A stretch of DNA of 64,000 nucleotides from Sphingorhabdus wooponensis. Its GTDB lineage: Bacteria; Pseudomonadota; Alphaproteobacteria; Sphingomonadales; Sphingomonadaceae. This document shows, in pieces, positions 34,482 to 45,460 of this stretch. Each line of letters starts with the position of its first letter. Within the stretch, counting starts at the first letter, position 1. The translations under genes were made by a program, and so were the position numbers. Below the pieces are notes generated by a model. It saw only the letters and a list, made by a program, of their open reading frames with translations. It was not told the origin of the DNA and did not search any database. The stretch covers positions 330,000-393,999 of the forward strand of contig NZ_RWJI01000002.1 in NCBI RefSeq assembly GCF_003933235.1, written 5' to 3'.

Positions 34482-35938
34482 CCGCGTTGCCATCGGAACC
34501 AGCGTTCCGCCCACTTCAACAAACCTTCGGGCTTGCGCGCAAGGCCAAATTGTCCGGCAGCATATTTGTTGGCTTCCGCCCAAGTGGGATAAGGGTGAAT
34601 GGTCTGCAGGATTTTGCGCAGGCCCATATTGTGCTTCATCGCAAAGGTGACCTCGGCGAGAATTTCGCCGGCATTCTGGCCAATGATTGTCGCGCCCAAT
34701 ATCCGGTCGCGGCCCTTGGCGGTCAGGATTTTAACAAAGCCATGCGCCTCGCTTTCGGCAATGGCGCGGTCAAGGTCATCCAGATCATATCGCGTGATAT
34801 CAAAGGCTAGGCCTTGCGCTTCGGCTTCGGCTTGCGTCAAACCCACCGTCGCCAACTCCGGCTCAGTATAGGTCACGCGCGGCAGGACGCGGTAGTCGGT
34901 GCGGTATTTTTTGAAAGGCCGCGCCAACGCATTCACGCTGGCATACCAAGCCTCATGACTACCACCATGGGTAAGCTGTTGCCGCCCCGCGACATCGCCC
35001 GCGCATAAAATATGTGGCAAGTTGGTGCGCAGAAATGCGTCATTTTCCAGCCGCCCATCGACAATCAGACCCAGCTCTTCCAAACCAAAACCTACGACGC
35101 GGGGCGCACGTCCAACGGCGATGATAATGTCATCATAGGCAATTGTGGTTTCGCCGTCCGGTCCCGCAACGACCACATTCTTGCCCGCCGCAAACCGTAA
35201 CGCGCGGTGGTTGCTGCGGACGGATATGCCTTCGGATTTGAGGCGCGCAGTCACCAATGCCGCGGCATCGGCATCTTCCTTCAACAGCAAGCGTTCGGCC
35301 ATTTCGACAATCGTAACCTGCGAACCGAGCCGCTGAAACGCTTGCGCCAGTTCACAGCCAATTGGCCCGCCACCCAAGATGACGAGCCTCGCCGGAGCCG
35401 CAGGCCGCGCAGCCATAGCGTCCCACAAAGTTTCGCTGGTCAAATAGCCGCTATCCTCGACACCAGGTAAAGCCGGAATAAAGGGCGCTGCGCCTGTGGC
35501 AATAATGAACGACTTTGCAGTCAATCGCCGTGCACCGTCAATCTCGACCGTCCATGGGTCGATGAAGCGCGCATAGCCCTTTACACAATCGACCCCAAGG
35601 TCCGTAAAACGTTCAACACTGTCATGTGGTTCAATCGCGGTGATAACGTCCCGTACGCGGCGCATCACGGCGGGGAAGTCAATAATAGGTACGCCAATAT
35701 CGATGCCAAAGCGCGCAGCGTCGGCAATTTGATGCGCAACCTTCGCGCTTTTGATCAACGCTTTCGACGGCACGCATCCAGTGTTCAGGCAGTCTCCGCC
35801 CATCTCATGCGCTTCAATCAACGTCACCTTGGCCTTCACCATGGCCGCGATATAGGCGGAGACCAGGCCCGCAGAGCCCGCGCCAATCACGATAAGATTG
35901 CGGTCAAACCTTTTGGGCTTTTTCCAGTTTTCAGCCAC
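34478..35938 (-). CDS. Mercuric-reductase-like FAD/NAD(P) disulfide oxidoreductase
   Basis: The likely start is GTG 35938, inside the last codons of the TVP38 gene (8-bp overlap); this gives 486 residues. FAD binding is by VIGAGSAGLVSAYIA, the redox pair is GGDCLNTGCVPSKAL, the NAD(P) site is VILGGGPIGCELAQAF, and the C-terminal dimer domain has the HPYPTWAEA motif typical of the MerA-like branch in place of HPHPT of lipoamide dehydrogenase. There is no N-terminal heavy-metal domain and no vicinal C-terminal Cys pair, so mercury reduction is doubtful. Fused or paired genes for this branch and TVP38 proteins are widespread. Confidence 0.9.
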   Translation of the reverse strand: MAENWKKPKRFDRNLIVIGAGSAGLVSAYIAAMVKAKVTLIEAHEMGGDCLNTGCVPSKALIKSAKVAHQIADAARFGIDIGVPIIDFPAVMRRVRDVITAIEPHDSVERFTDLGVDCVKGYARFIDPWTVEIDGARRLTAKSFIIATGAAPFIPALPGVEDSGYLTSETLWDAMAARPAAPARLVILGGGPIGCELAQAFQRLGSQVTIVEMAERLLLKEDADAAALVTARLKSEGISVRSNHRALRFAAGKNVVVAGPDGETTIAYDDIIIAVGRAPRVVGFGLEELGLIVDGRLENDAFLRTNLPHILCAGDVAGRQQLTHGGSHEAWYASVNALARPFKKYRTDYRVLPRVTYTEPELATVGLTQAEAEAQGLAFDITRYDLDDLDRAIAESEAHGFVKILTAKGRDRILGATIIGQNAGEILAEVTFAMKHNMGLRKILQTIHPYPTWAEANKYAAGQFGLARKPEGLLKWAERWFRWQRG

Positions 35939-36605
35939 GGCTACGCTGCACCAAAGCAACAATGCCCTTGGCCGCCCAAGGGAAGAGCGCCAGCGCCACA
36001 AAAGACGCGATTAGGGTCGGCGACAACAGGCCAGAGGTGCTTTCAATATAGCTGATCTGCGTGCCCGCATTTACGAACACAATGGTCGCAGGCAACATGC
36101 CCAATTGGCTGACCCAGAAAAATGTCCGCGTTTTTATCCGCGTGAGGCCCATCAGCAAATTGATCACGAAAAATGGAAACACCGGAATCAGGCGCAGCGT
36201 GAAAAGATAGAAAGCACCATCCTTTTCGAGACCTTCATCAATAGCGCGCAAACGTTCGCCAAATTTGCCTTGCACCCAATCGCGCAGCACAAAACGGGCG
36301 CTCAAAAATGCCAAAGTCGCGCCAATCGTAGAGGCAAAGGAAACGAGTAAAGTGCCGACCAGCACACCGAACAATGCGCCCGCAATCAATGTCATGATCG
36401 CTGCACCGGGAATCGAAAGCCCTGTCACTGCGACATAAAGGATGAAGAATCCCGTGGTATAAAGGACGGGATTGGCGTCCTTCGCCGCGACGATATCGGC
36501 CTGGCTGGCCTTAAAATTTTCAAGGCTCAGAATCTGGCCAAGATCGAAAACGAAATACGCAACAAGCGCGCCAAGCAGAACAAGGACCAAGATTGCTTTT
36601 TTCAT
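35931..36605 (-). CDS. TVP38/TMEM64 (DedA-like, SNARE-associated) membrane protein
   Basis: Two ATG codons are adjacent (36608 and 36605); AGGGG is better placed for the second, giving 224 residues. Several membrane segments surround the family core (GLSIPGAAIMTLIAGALFG, then LRLIPVFPFFVINLLMG). DedA/TVP38 proteins are thought to be lipid scramblases or undecaprenyl phosphate recyclers. The partner flavoprotein overlaps its end, so their actions are probably linked. Confidence 0.9.
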   Translation of the reverse strand: MKKAILVLVLLGALVAYFVFDLGQILSLENFKASQADIVAAKDANPVLYTTGFFILYVAVTGLSIPGAAIMTLIAGALFGVLVGTLLVSFASTIGATLAFLSARFVLRDWVQGKFGERLRAIDEGLEKDGAFYLFTLRLIPVFPFFVINLLMGLTRIKTRTFFWVSQLGMLPATIVFVNAGTQISYIESTSGLLSPTLIASFVALALFPWAAKGIVALVQRSRG

Positions 36606-36637
36606 CATGACCCCTGATCATTGCCCCTCATCTGCAA

Positions 36638-37156
36638 TCAAAACGGTACGTCGTCGTCAAGGTCATTGTCAAAGTCGCCGCCGCCAAAGCCGCCCGCGCT
36701 GCCGCCGCTGCTGCCAGGGCTTGCACCCCAATTGTTGCCGCCGGACGATCCGCCACCGGGTGCGCCACCACTGCTCCAGCCGTCGCCGCCGCCTGAAACG
36801 CCCTTGGCGCCATCGAGCATCACCAACTTGCCATCAAAGCCGCCAACCGAAACTTCGGTCGTGTAGCGGTCATTGCCAGATGCATCCTGCCACTTACGCG
36901 TACGCAACTGACCTTCAATATACACCTTGCTGCCTTTTTTCAGGAAGCGCTCGGCCACGCCGACAAGGCCGTCCGAATTGAGCACAACGCTGTGCCATTC
37001 GGTGCGTTCTTTTTTCTCGCCCGTGGTGCGGTCTTTCCAATCTTCCGACGTTGCGATGCGTAAGTTGCAGATACGTCCGCCGTTCTGGAATGATTTGACT
37101 TCAGGATCCGCGCCCAAATTGCCAACGATGATGACTTTATTGACGCTTCCCGCCAT
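36638..37156 (-). CDS. ssb: Single-stranded DNA-binding protein
   Basis: The 172-residue protein has the OB fold ([52 protein letters not shown]), a Gly/Ser-rich linker and the acidic tip DDDVPF that binds partner proteins. It coats single-stranded DNA in replication and repair. It stands alone, 36 bp after feoB. Confidence 0.96.
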   Translation of the reverse strand: MAGSVNKVIIVGNLGADPEVKSFQNGGRICNLRIATSEDWKDRTTGEKKERTEWHSVVLNSDGLVGVAERFLKKGSKVYIEGQLRTRKWQDASGNDRYTTEVSVGGFDGKLVMLDGAKGVSGGGDGWSSGGAPGGGSSGGNNWGASPGSSGGSAGGFGGGDFDNDLDDDVPF

Positions 37157-37192
37157 GTTCCCGTCCTTTGAATAAAGTTTTCTATCGGACCG

Positions 37193-39046
37193 CTATAAGC
37201 CGAAGGAACGCGCTGTCCAATATGTAATCCCAGCAGCCGCATATGCCAGCACAAAAAGATAGCTGACCATGAAGATGGGCCATTTCCAACCATTGGTTTC
37301 CCGACGTGTCACCGCAATGGTTGATATGCATTGCGGCGCAAAAACGAACCAAGCAAGGAAAGCCAAAGCCGTCGCCAACGACCAGTCGGCCGCAAGCTTT
37401 GGCCCAAGGCTGGTTGCGGCGGCGTCTTCATCCGCCGCATCAATGGCATAGACTGTAGCGAGTGCCGATACCGCCACTTCGCGCGCTGCCATTGCCGGAA
37501 TGAGCGCCAGCGCAATGTCATGATTGAAGCCAATCGGGCGCACAATGGGTTCAAGCCCGTCGGCAATGCGACCTGCAACCGAATATTCGACTTGCGAGAC
37601 GTTGCTGCCGATAGGGGCCTTGGGAAAGCTTAACAGCGCCCACAGAATGATTGTGGCGGCAAAGATGATCGTGCCTGCGCGGCGCAAAAACACCCAGGCG
37701 CGCTGCCATAAGTTGATCGCAATATCACCAAGGCGTGGCCATTGGTAACGGGGCATTTCGATAAGGAAACTACTCGTCCGGCTTTGCGTCACAAAGCGCT
37801 GAATAACCGCGGCGGCCAGCATCGCGCCCAATATGCCTGCGATATATAAGCCGAACAGGACAAGCCCTTGAAGCCCAATTCCGGGGCCAACATTGGACGC
37901 CGGAATAAATGCCCCGATAATTACGGTATAGACCGGCAAGCGCGCCGAGCAGGTCATCAAGGGCGCAATGAGGATCGTTGCCAAACGCTCCTTTTGATCC
38001 ATGATTGTCCGCGTGGCCATGATGCCCGGAATCGCACAAGCGAAGGACGATAATAAGGGAATGAAACTGTGCCCCGACAGGCCGACGGCGGCCATCATCC
38101 GGTCCATCACAAACGCAGCGCGGGTCATATAGCCCGATGCCTCAAGCAACAAGATGAAGAGAAACAGGATCAGAATTTGCGGTAAGAATACGATGACGGA
38201 GCCAACGCCGGCGATGACACCATCTGTCAGAAACGAGCGCAGCAATCCGTCAGGCATGACATTTTTGATGCCATCGCTGAGCAAGGCAAAACCGCTTTCA
38301 ATCCAACCAATCGGCGCTTCAGACCAGCCGTACACCGCCTGAAACATCAGAAACAAAAGCGCCAGCAATATGACGACGCCGCCCACCGGATGCAGCAGGA
38401 TCGCGTCCAGCCTCCGCGTCCATTGGCGGCCAGCTGTTTCGCTGATGATCGCTGCGTCGGCGATATCGCGGGCGCGCTGATTCTGTGCGCCAAAGGATGT
38501 CGCCACGGGTTCAATTGGCGCAACGGGATTTTTAAGCGCACCATCTAGTGCCGTCATCAAGGGTTCAAGCCCGCGACGGCGCACGGCAACAGTTTCAATC
38601 ACCGGCACGCCAAGCTCGTGGGCCAATGCTTGCGCATCGAGCCGAAGACCATCGCGCTCCGCAAGGTCGATCATATTCAATGCGACCACCGTCGGCAGGC
38701 CCAGCGCAATCAGCTCAAGCGCAAAGCGCAAATGATTGTCGAGATTGCCCGCATCCAGCACAATCACCAATGCGTCAGGGCGGCGGTGCCCCGAAAGATT
38801 ACCCAGGACAACATCACGCGTGACGGCTTCGTCAAGGCTGTCGGGATCCAGACTATAGGCGCCGGGCAGGTCGATCATTTCGACCGCACGCCCATCGGCA
38901 AAGGATGCGCGGCCCGATTTACGTTCAACCGTCACACCGGGATAATTTGCAATTTTCTGCCGCGCGCCCGTCAGCGCATTAAACAATGCACTTTTGCCGG
39001 CATTGGGATTGCCGACCAATGCGACCAATGGCGGCATTTGCGTCAT
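37193..39046 (-). CDS. feoB: Ferrous iron transporter FeoB
   Basis: This 617-residue inner-membrane protein has an N-terminal G domain (GNPNAGKSALFNALTG, DLPGAYSL, ALNMIDLAERDG) and Gate/Nucleoside-recognition membrane parts (SFIPLLSSFACAIPGIMATRTI, then a second gate with PAMAAREVAVSALATVY). It is shorter than E. coli FeoB but typical for the class. It imports Fe2+ using its GTPase. It overlaps feoA by 4 bp, so the genes are coupled. Confidence 0.96.
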   Translation of the reverse strand: MTQMPPLVALVGNPNAGKSALFNALTGARQKIANYPGVTVERKSGRASFADGRAVEMIDLPGAYSLDPDSLDEAVTRDVVLGNLSGHRRPDALVIVLDAGNLDNHLRFALELIALGLPTVVALNMIDLAERDGLRLDAQALAHELGVPVIETVAVRRRGLEPLMTALDGALKNPVAPIEPVATSFGAQNQRARDIADAAIISETAGRQWTRRLDAILLHPVGGVVILLALLFLMFQAVYGWSEAPIGWIESGFALLSDGIKNVMPDGLLRSFLTDGVIAGVGSVIVFLPQILILFLFILLLEASGYMTRAAFVMDRMMAAVGLSGHSFIPLLSSFACAIPGIMATRTIMDQKERLATILIAPLMTCSARLPVYTVIIGAFIPASNVGPGIGLQGLVLFGLYIAGILGAMLAAAVIQRFVTQSRTSSFLIEMPRYQWPRLGDIAINLWQRAWVFLRRAGTIIFAATIILWALLSFPKAPIGSNVSQVEYSVAGRIADGLEPIVRPIGFNHDIALALIPAMAAREVAVSALATVYAIDAADEDAAATSLGPKLAADWSLATALAFLAWFVFAPQCISTIAVTRRETNGWKWPIFMVSYLFVLAYAAAGITYWTARSFGL

Positions 39047-39285
39047 GTCGATAGCTCACAATCAATCGCAGCAGCGACCTTCGTGCGTAAGGCCACCGTC
39101 ATGCGACCAACACGGACAGACAATGGATCACGCCACATCAATATACCCTTATGCAATGCCTCAATTGTCACGCCGGGTTCAAAACCCAACGAGCGCAAAC
39201 GGTGCCCTTCGTGATCGGGCAAGGATTCCCAATCAATGGACCGAATGACGGCGATTTGATTCAGTGGAAGATGGTCAAGTTGCAC
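39043..39285 (-). CDS. feoA: Ferrous iron transport accessory protein FeoA
   Basis: Starting at GTG 39285 the protein has 80 residues and opens VQLDHLP, matching the MTLDQL-type start of FeoA; a TTG at 39300 would add five residues inside the candidate Fur site. An SH3-like fold is seen with LRSLGFEPGVTIEAL and DPLSVRVGRMTVALR. FeoA binds FeoB and supports Fe2+ uptake. Confidence 0.88.
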   Translation of the reverse strand: MQLDHLPLNQIAVIRSIDWESLPDHEGHRLRSLGFEPGVTIEALHKGILMWRDPLSVRVGRMTVALRTKVAAAIDCELST

Positions 39286-39294
39286 AATTGCTAT

Positions 39295-39311
39295 TTGCAA
39301 AAGATTCGCAA
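39295..39311. promoter_or_regulatory. Candidate Fur box upstream of feoAB
   Basis: The plus strand reads TTGCAAA-AGA-TTCGCAA, an inverted repeat of 7 bp with one mismatch and a 3-bp centre. It fits the TTGC-rich Fur sites of alphaproteobacteria and lies right before the preferred feoA start. Confidence 0.5.
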
Positions 39312-39332
39312 TAACATCAAGAGCGATTTGCG

Positions 39333-40001
39333 TTAACGCGCCGGATAGCGCAGCCGGCCGATGAAACGTGACAGGCTTGGCGTAAATTCCTTGCGCTGCT
39401 TCGCCTGATATTTCACCTTTTCAATCTGCATCACATTATCGATGCGCCGGTCCAGAAAGGCGCGGCTGTCGGCAAAATTTTCACTGTCGTCATTGACGAA
39501 AACACTCAAGGTGCTTCCATAAACAGCCGATAGCGTCATGCGCTTGGTATAATGGTTGAGATCCGTAGCACTATCGCCCGCCAGCCGCCACATGCGATCC
39601 GCCGAACGCCAACCCATTTTTGCAGCCCGAGGCAAATTTTGCGGCATCGCCATAATGGCAAGGGCACGACGCAAGGATTCGCGGTCGGGTGCCATGATGT
39701 CCAGACGGGTCGCAAGCAATGCGGTGATCCGGTCCCGTATCTTCATCGCCTCTAGTTTTTCAGCTGGCAGGCGGTGGGCGAGTTCCAGATCAACGCCTTC
39801 GATCCACGCATCAATCATGTCGATGGCCTTGCCCTTAAACGCCAGCATAGCAACGTCGCGGTCCACGCCCATCTCATCAGCGGCAGCATGAACAGCCGCC
39901 TCGGACCATCCGTCAAAGCCGGCATGACGACCAATGACAGGCGCAAGAGCGACGCGGATTTCGTCGAGCGTGGGATCCGCGGGGAGGGCGTTTTTAGACA
40001 T
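39333..40001 (-). CDS. COQ9-family protein (ubiquinone synthesis accessory factor)
   Basis: The ATG at 40001 gives 222 residues; the longer frame begins with TTG. It has a TetR-like helical fold and the COQ9 stretch HYTKRMTLSAVYGSTLSVFVND. Human COQ9 binds lipid and presents the quinone precursor to COQ7. In alphaproteobacteria it should support ubiquinone synthesis in the same way; no other ubi gene is next to it. Confidence 0.92.
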   Translation of the reverse strand: MSKNALPADPTLDEIRVALAPVIGRHAGFDGWSEAAVHAAADEMGVDRDVAMLAFKGKAIDMIDAWIEGVDLELAHRLPAEKLEAMKIRDRITALLATRLDIMAPDRESLRRALAIMAMPQNLPRAAKMGWRSADRMWRLAGDSATDLNHYTKRMTLSAVYGSTLSVFVNDDSENFADSRAFLDRRIDNVMQIEKVKYQAKQRKEFTPSLSRFIGRLRYPAR

Positions 40002-40039
40002 GAGTGATATGTAGGCGTTCGGTGCGTTCAAGAAAAGGT

Positions 40040-40912
40040 CTATTGCTTACGCACAAGGACCAGCGCGATCATGATGAGCGCACTGCCCGTAAAATCCATC
40101 GCCGTCAGCATCTCGCCAAAGGCCAACCAGCCAGCCGTCGCGGACAAAGCGGGTTGCAACAGCAAGGCCAGACCAATGACCAATGGGCTGAAATGCGGCA
40201 ATGCATATGTAAGACAACCTTGCCCGAAAAATTGCGAGGTGAAGGCGAGCAGGAGGACGGGCCACCACACTGTGGGGATAATCTGTTCCCCTGCAAACAC
40301 GGCGCCGATGAAAAGGACAATCGCCGCGATGGCACTCGCCATACCAAGCGCGCCCCAGCTTTCGGTGTTTTGCCGCATCTTCATCATGAGCACCAAATAG
40401 ACGGTGTAGGTCAACCCAGCACCAAGCGACAAAAGGTCGCCCGAAAAGTGACGCGGCGACAGCTCAAGGCTTTGTCCCATCAATAATGCCGCGCCCACAA
40501 AAGCGAACAACACGGCCATGCTCTCCCATTTTGAAGGCATTTTGCGGGCGACAATGACGCCATAAATCACCAGCAAGAGGCTCGCGCAATTCGCGAATAG
40601 CGTCGCATTGGCCATTTTTGTCTGAAAAATGCCAATATGCCACAAGATGATATCAACGCCGAAAAACAGCCCTGCGACAATAGCAACCCAATAGGTCGGG
40701 CGACTGACCGCTGAAAAGCGAAAGCCAAATCGATAGCCAACGAAGAACAGAAATGGCGTCGCCAACGCCAAGCGCCAGAACCCAGTCGCAATCGGGCCGC
40801 TATCGGCATAGCGCACAAGCAGTGGGCCAAAGGCAATCGCGATATTGCCCGCAAGTAACGCGACAAAGGCAAGAACGCTTGGCGTTTGGCGATGGAAAAT
40901 CTTCTGCTGCAT
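40040..40912 (-). CDS. DMT-superfamily (EamA) transporter
   Basis: The ATG at 40912 follows GGGGG and yields 290 residues with about ten membrane segments in two EamA repeats (SGPIATGFWRLALATPFLF, FGQGCLTYALPHFSPLVIGLALLLQPALSA). A longer frame up to 41044 would run into the divergent reductase gene and is not supported. EamA proteins export metabolites or amino acids; the substrate is unknown. Divergent from the old-yellow-enzyme gene across a 73-bp gap with a palindrome. Confidence 0.88.
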   Translation of the reverse strand: MQQKIFHRQTPSVLAFVALLAGNIAIAFGPLLVRYADSGPIATGFWRLALATPFLFFVGYRFGFRFSAVSRPTYWVAIVAGLFFGVDIILWHIGIFQTKMANATLFANCASLLLVIYGVIVARKMPSKWESMAVLFAFVGAALLMGQSLELSPRHFSGDLLSLGAGLTYTVYLVLMMKMRQNTESWGALGMASAIAAIVLFIGAVFAGEQIIPTVWWPVLLLAFTSQFFGQGCLTYALPHFSPLVIGLALLLQPALSATAGWLAFGEMLTAMDFTGSALIMIALVLVRKQ

Positions 40913-40920
40913 AAACCCCC

Positions 40921-40935
40921 GTTGCAATTTGCAAC
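40921..40935. promoter_or_regulatory. Palindrome between divergent DMT transporter and ene-reductase genes
   Basis: A perfect 7-1-7 inverted repeat, GTTGCAA-T-TTGCAAC, lies 9 bp before the transporter start and 51 bp before the reductase start. It looks like an operator; the regulator is not in the window. Confidence 0.5.
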
Positions 40936-40985
40936 TTTCATCCGCATCTTGGCTGCAAAGCAACGCCTTAATGACAGGAAATCGC

Positions 40986-42080
40986 ATGACTGCAACTTTG
41001 TTCGACCCAATTACACTTGGTGCCATCAACGCGCCCAATCGCATATTGATGGCGCCGTTGACGCGCGGACGGAGTGAAGGAGAGCATGTGCCGTTGTCTG
41101 ACCTGAAGGCGGAATATTACAGCCAACGCAGCAGCGCAGGCCTCATTATCGCTGAAGCAACGGGCATTAGCCAAGAAGGTCTTGGCTGGCCATCGGCGCC
41201 CGGCATCTGGTCCGATGCGCAAATCACAGCATGGAAACCCGTAACGCAAGCTGTCCATGACGCGGGCGGACGGATCATCCTGCAATTGTGGCATATGGGC
41301 CGCCTTGTGCACCCGGATTTCTTGGGCGGCGCACCCTGTGTCTCAGCTTCGGCAACAACCGCGCCGGGTTACGCGCATACCGCAGAGGGCAAGAAGGAAT
41401 ATACCCAAGCCCGTGCGCTCGATATTTCCGAAATTCCGCGCATCATATCGGATTATGTCAAAGCTGCCAAAAACGCGATGGCAGCCGGTTTTGATGGCGT
41501 GCAAATTCACGCCGCGAATGGCTATTTGATTGACCAGTTCCTGCGCGATAACACCAATTTGCGCACCGATGATTATGGTGGCCCAATCGAAAACCGCATC
41601 CGTTTATTGCGCGAAGTGACGCAGGCCGTGGTCGACGCCATTGGTTCGGAACGGACATCGGTTCGCTTGTCTCCCAATGGCGAAACCCAAGGCGCGGACG
41701 ACAGCAACCCTGTTGCATTGTTCACTGCCGCGGCCGCCGCATTGCAGGATATCGGCATAGCCTTTCTCGAGCTGCGCGAAATTAAACCATATGGCAATTT
41801 CGGACAAACCGAAGTGCCGCGCGTATCGCCTGAGATACGTAAGATATTCAAAGGCCCACTGGTACTTAACCAAGAATATACCAAGGAATTGGCGGACGCA
41901 GATTTGGCCTCAGGCCTTGCCGACGCAATCAGCTTTGGCCGTCCTTACATCAGCAACCCCGACCTTGTTGAGCGGTTGCGCGTTGGGGCGGAACTGACAC
42001 CGGATAATTTCAAGACCTGGTATGCGCCTGCTGCAGAAGGATATACCGATTATCCTTTCCTTAATCAGGCGGACGCATAA
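40986..42080 (+). CDS. Old-yellow-enzyme-type alkene reductase (NemA-like)
   Basis: The ATG at 40986, preceded by AGGA, gives 364 residues. FMN-barrel motifs are LFDPITLGAINAPNRILMAPLTRGR, the active-site HAANGYLIDQFLRDNTNLRTDDYGG with the conserved His/Asn pair region, and GRPYISNPDLVERL. NemA-type enzymes reduce N-ethylmaleimide, enones and nitro esters with NADPH. Its expression is probably induced by electrophiles. The next gene follows after 5 bp. Confidence 0.95.
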   Translation: MTATLFDPITLGAINAPNRILMAPLTRGRSEGEHVPLSDLKAEYYSQRSSAGLIIAEATGISQEGLGWPSAPGIWSDAQITAWKPVTQAVHDAGGRIILQLWHMGRLVHPDFLGGAPCVSASATTAPGYAHTAEGKKEYTQARALDISEIPRIISDYVKAAKNAMAAGFDGVQIHAANGYLIDQFLRDNTNLRTDDYGGPIENRIRLLREVTQAVVDAIGSERTSVRLSPNGETQGADDSNPVALFTAAAAALQDIGIAFLELREIKPYGNFGQTEVPRVSPEIRKIFKGPLVLNQEYTKELADADLASGLADAISFGRPYISNPDLVERLRVGAELTPDNFKTWYAPAAEGYTDYPFLNQADA

Positions 42081-42085
42081 CGCAC

Positions 42086-42877
42086 ATGATACAGGCGGGG
42101 CTTGGCCTTTATGCAATAGCCATCCCCGCCTTGCTGCTTGTCCTGCTCGCAAGCGCAGAAGCAATCTGGCCCCGCCGCGCGTTGGTATTGGGCCGAAGCC
42201 CAAGATGGCGCACACATGCCTTATTCTTTGTCAGCAACGCCGTTGTGGGCCGATTATTGTCATTTTTGGTTGTGGTCGGCGTGGCGGCAAATTGGGCAGA
42301 GGTAAACCAGTTTGGTGTGCTGCATTTGGTCGCCCTGCCCTTTTGGGTTGAAGCCGCAATTGCCTTTATCATCCTTGATCTTGCGGTTTGGTTTCAACAT
42401 TTTTTGATGCATCGCAACCCGTTGCTTTGGCGCATGCATGCAGTCCATCATAGCGACCGCGATCTGGATGTTACCACCGCACTGCGGTTCCACCCGTTTG
42501 AACTGATTGTCTCGACATTCTACAAATCGGCGATTGTCGCTTTGTTGGGCGTTCCTTTGCTGATCGCTTTGGCGTTTGAATTATGGCTCAACGCAAATGC
42601 GCTGTTTAATCATAGCAACATCCGTTTGCCCCGCAGGTTTGACCGCATGTTGCGGCTGTTTTTGGTGACGCCAGACGTGCATCTGCTGCATCACAGCACC
42701 CTGGTCGATGAACAAAAACATAATTTCGGTTTCGCGCTGACGCTTTGGGACCGCTTATTCGGCACCTATCAAGCAGAGTCCATTTTTGGTGCCGAAAATC
42801 AAAAGATAGGCTTGGCCGAGATTGACGATGCCCGTCCTTCCGCTTTCATTTGGAGCATGAAACAACCCATGACGTAG
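42086..42877 (+). CDS. Sterol desaturase/fatty acid hydroxylase family membrane protein
   Basis: This 263-residue membrane protein has the histidine boxes of the di-iron family: HFLMH, HAVHH and HLLHH followed by HNFGF. Such enzymes hydroxylate or desaturate lipids with O2. In sphingomonads related genes include carotenoid hydroxylases, but the substrate here is not decidable. It follows the ene-reductase after 5 bp and is probably co-transcribed. Confidence 0.88.
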   Translation: MIQAGLGLYAIAIPALLLVLLASAEAIWPRRALVLGRSPRWRTHALFFVSNAVVGRLLSFLVVVGVAANWAEVNQFGVLHLVALPFWVEAAIAFIILDLAVWFQHFLMHRNPLLWRMHAVHHSDRDLDVTTALRFHPFELIVSTFYKSAIVALLGVPLLIALAFELWLNANALFNHSNIRLPRRFDRMLRLFLVTPDVHLLHHSTLVDEQKHNFGFALTLWDRLFGTYQAESIFGAENQKIGLAEIDDARPSAFIWSMKQPMT

Positions 42878-42943
42878 CGGAATTTATAGCCGTCTTGACC
42901 CGCGCGATTTTCCGGAGCATTTTCATTTTAAGGGGAGTTGAAG

Positions 42944-44881
<1,938 letters not shown>

Positions 44882-44890
44882 GGCAAGGAC

Positions 44891-45379
44891 CTATTCAAAT
44901 TCAAAGCCCGATAGCGCGGATTCGGGATCTGATATCCCCATCAAGCGGCGCATAGCCAGCCGCGCGAGCCGCTGCGTTTCGGTTTTGCGTCGCGCCGGGG
45001 CCAGCGGCAATAATCCTGCTGGCCGCGCGATTTCGGCATCATAAGCGTCGGCAATGATCAATCCGGCGCGTTCGGGCATGAACGCATCGTTTTGCAGTGG
45101 GCTAATGTCGAACCCAGCCGGCACGGCCCAGAAAAAGCGGTCACAATATTCGAGATATTCCGGCCATTTCTGATCGCCCAAAAGATCGGCGCGTGAACAT
45201 TTGATTTCGACGATGATAATCTCGCCTTTATTGCTCAGTCCCATGAGGTCCGCGCGGCGATTGTTACGCAGGCTGACCTCAGATTGCACCACAATTTGGT
45301 TACGCAAGAATAACCGCGAAACGCCCCGCGCGACCGCAGACGCACCGGCAATAGATACAGAATTACTGGCTTGATCCAT
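44891..45379 (-). CDS. MmcB-family DNA repair protein
   Basis: This 162-residue protein has a restriction-endonuclease-like core (RRADLMGLSNKGEIIIVEIKCSRADL: D-x-E-x-K pattern) followed by KWPEYLEYCDRFFWAVPAGF. MmcB of Caulobacter is induced by mitomycin C and linked to DNA damage survival. No neighbour suggests another role. The start ATG at 45379 is the first available after the terminator at 45412-45433. Confidence 0.9.
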   Translation of the reverse strand: MDQASNSVSIAGASAVARGVSRLFLRNQIVVQSEVSLRNNRRADLMGLSNKGEIIIVEIKCSRADLLGDQKWPEYLEYCDRFFWAVPAGFDISPLQNDAFMPERAGLIIADAYDAEIARPAGLLPLAPARRKTETQRLARLAMRRLMGISDPESALSGFEFE

Positions 45380-45411
45380 GCTTCATGCTTAGAACGTAAA
45401 GAGAACAAAAT

Positions 45412-45433
45412 AAAGGCCCCTTATGGGGCCCTT
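45412..45433 (-). terminator. Intrinsic terminator after the cell-wall hydrolase gene
   Basis: On the minus strand, AAGGGCCCC and GGGGCCTTT form a 9-bp stem with loop ATAA, followed by TATTTT. It is 28 bp past the stop of the SleB-like gene and before mmcB. Confidence 0.8.
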
Positions 45434-45460
45434 ATCAGTCTGTTTCTTGGTGACTTATAA

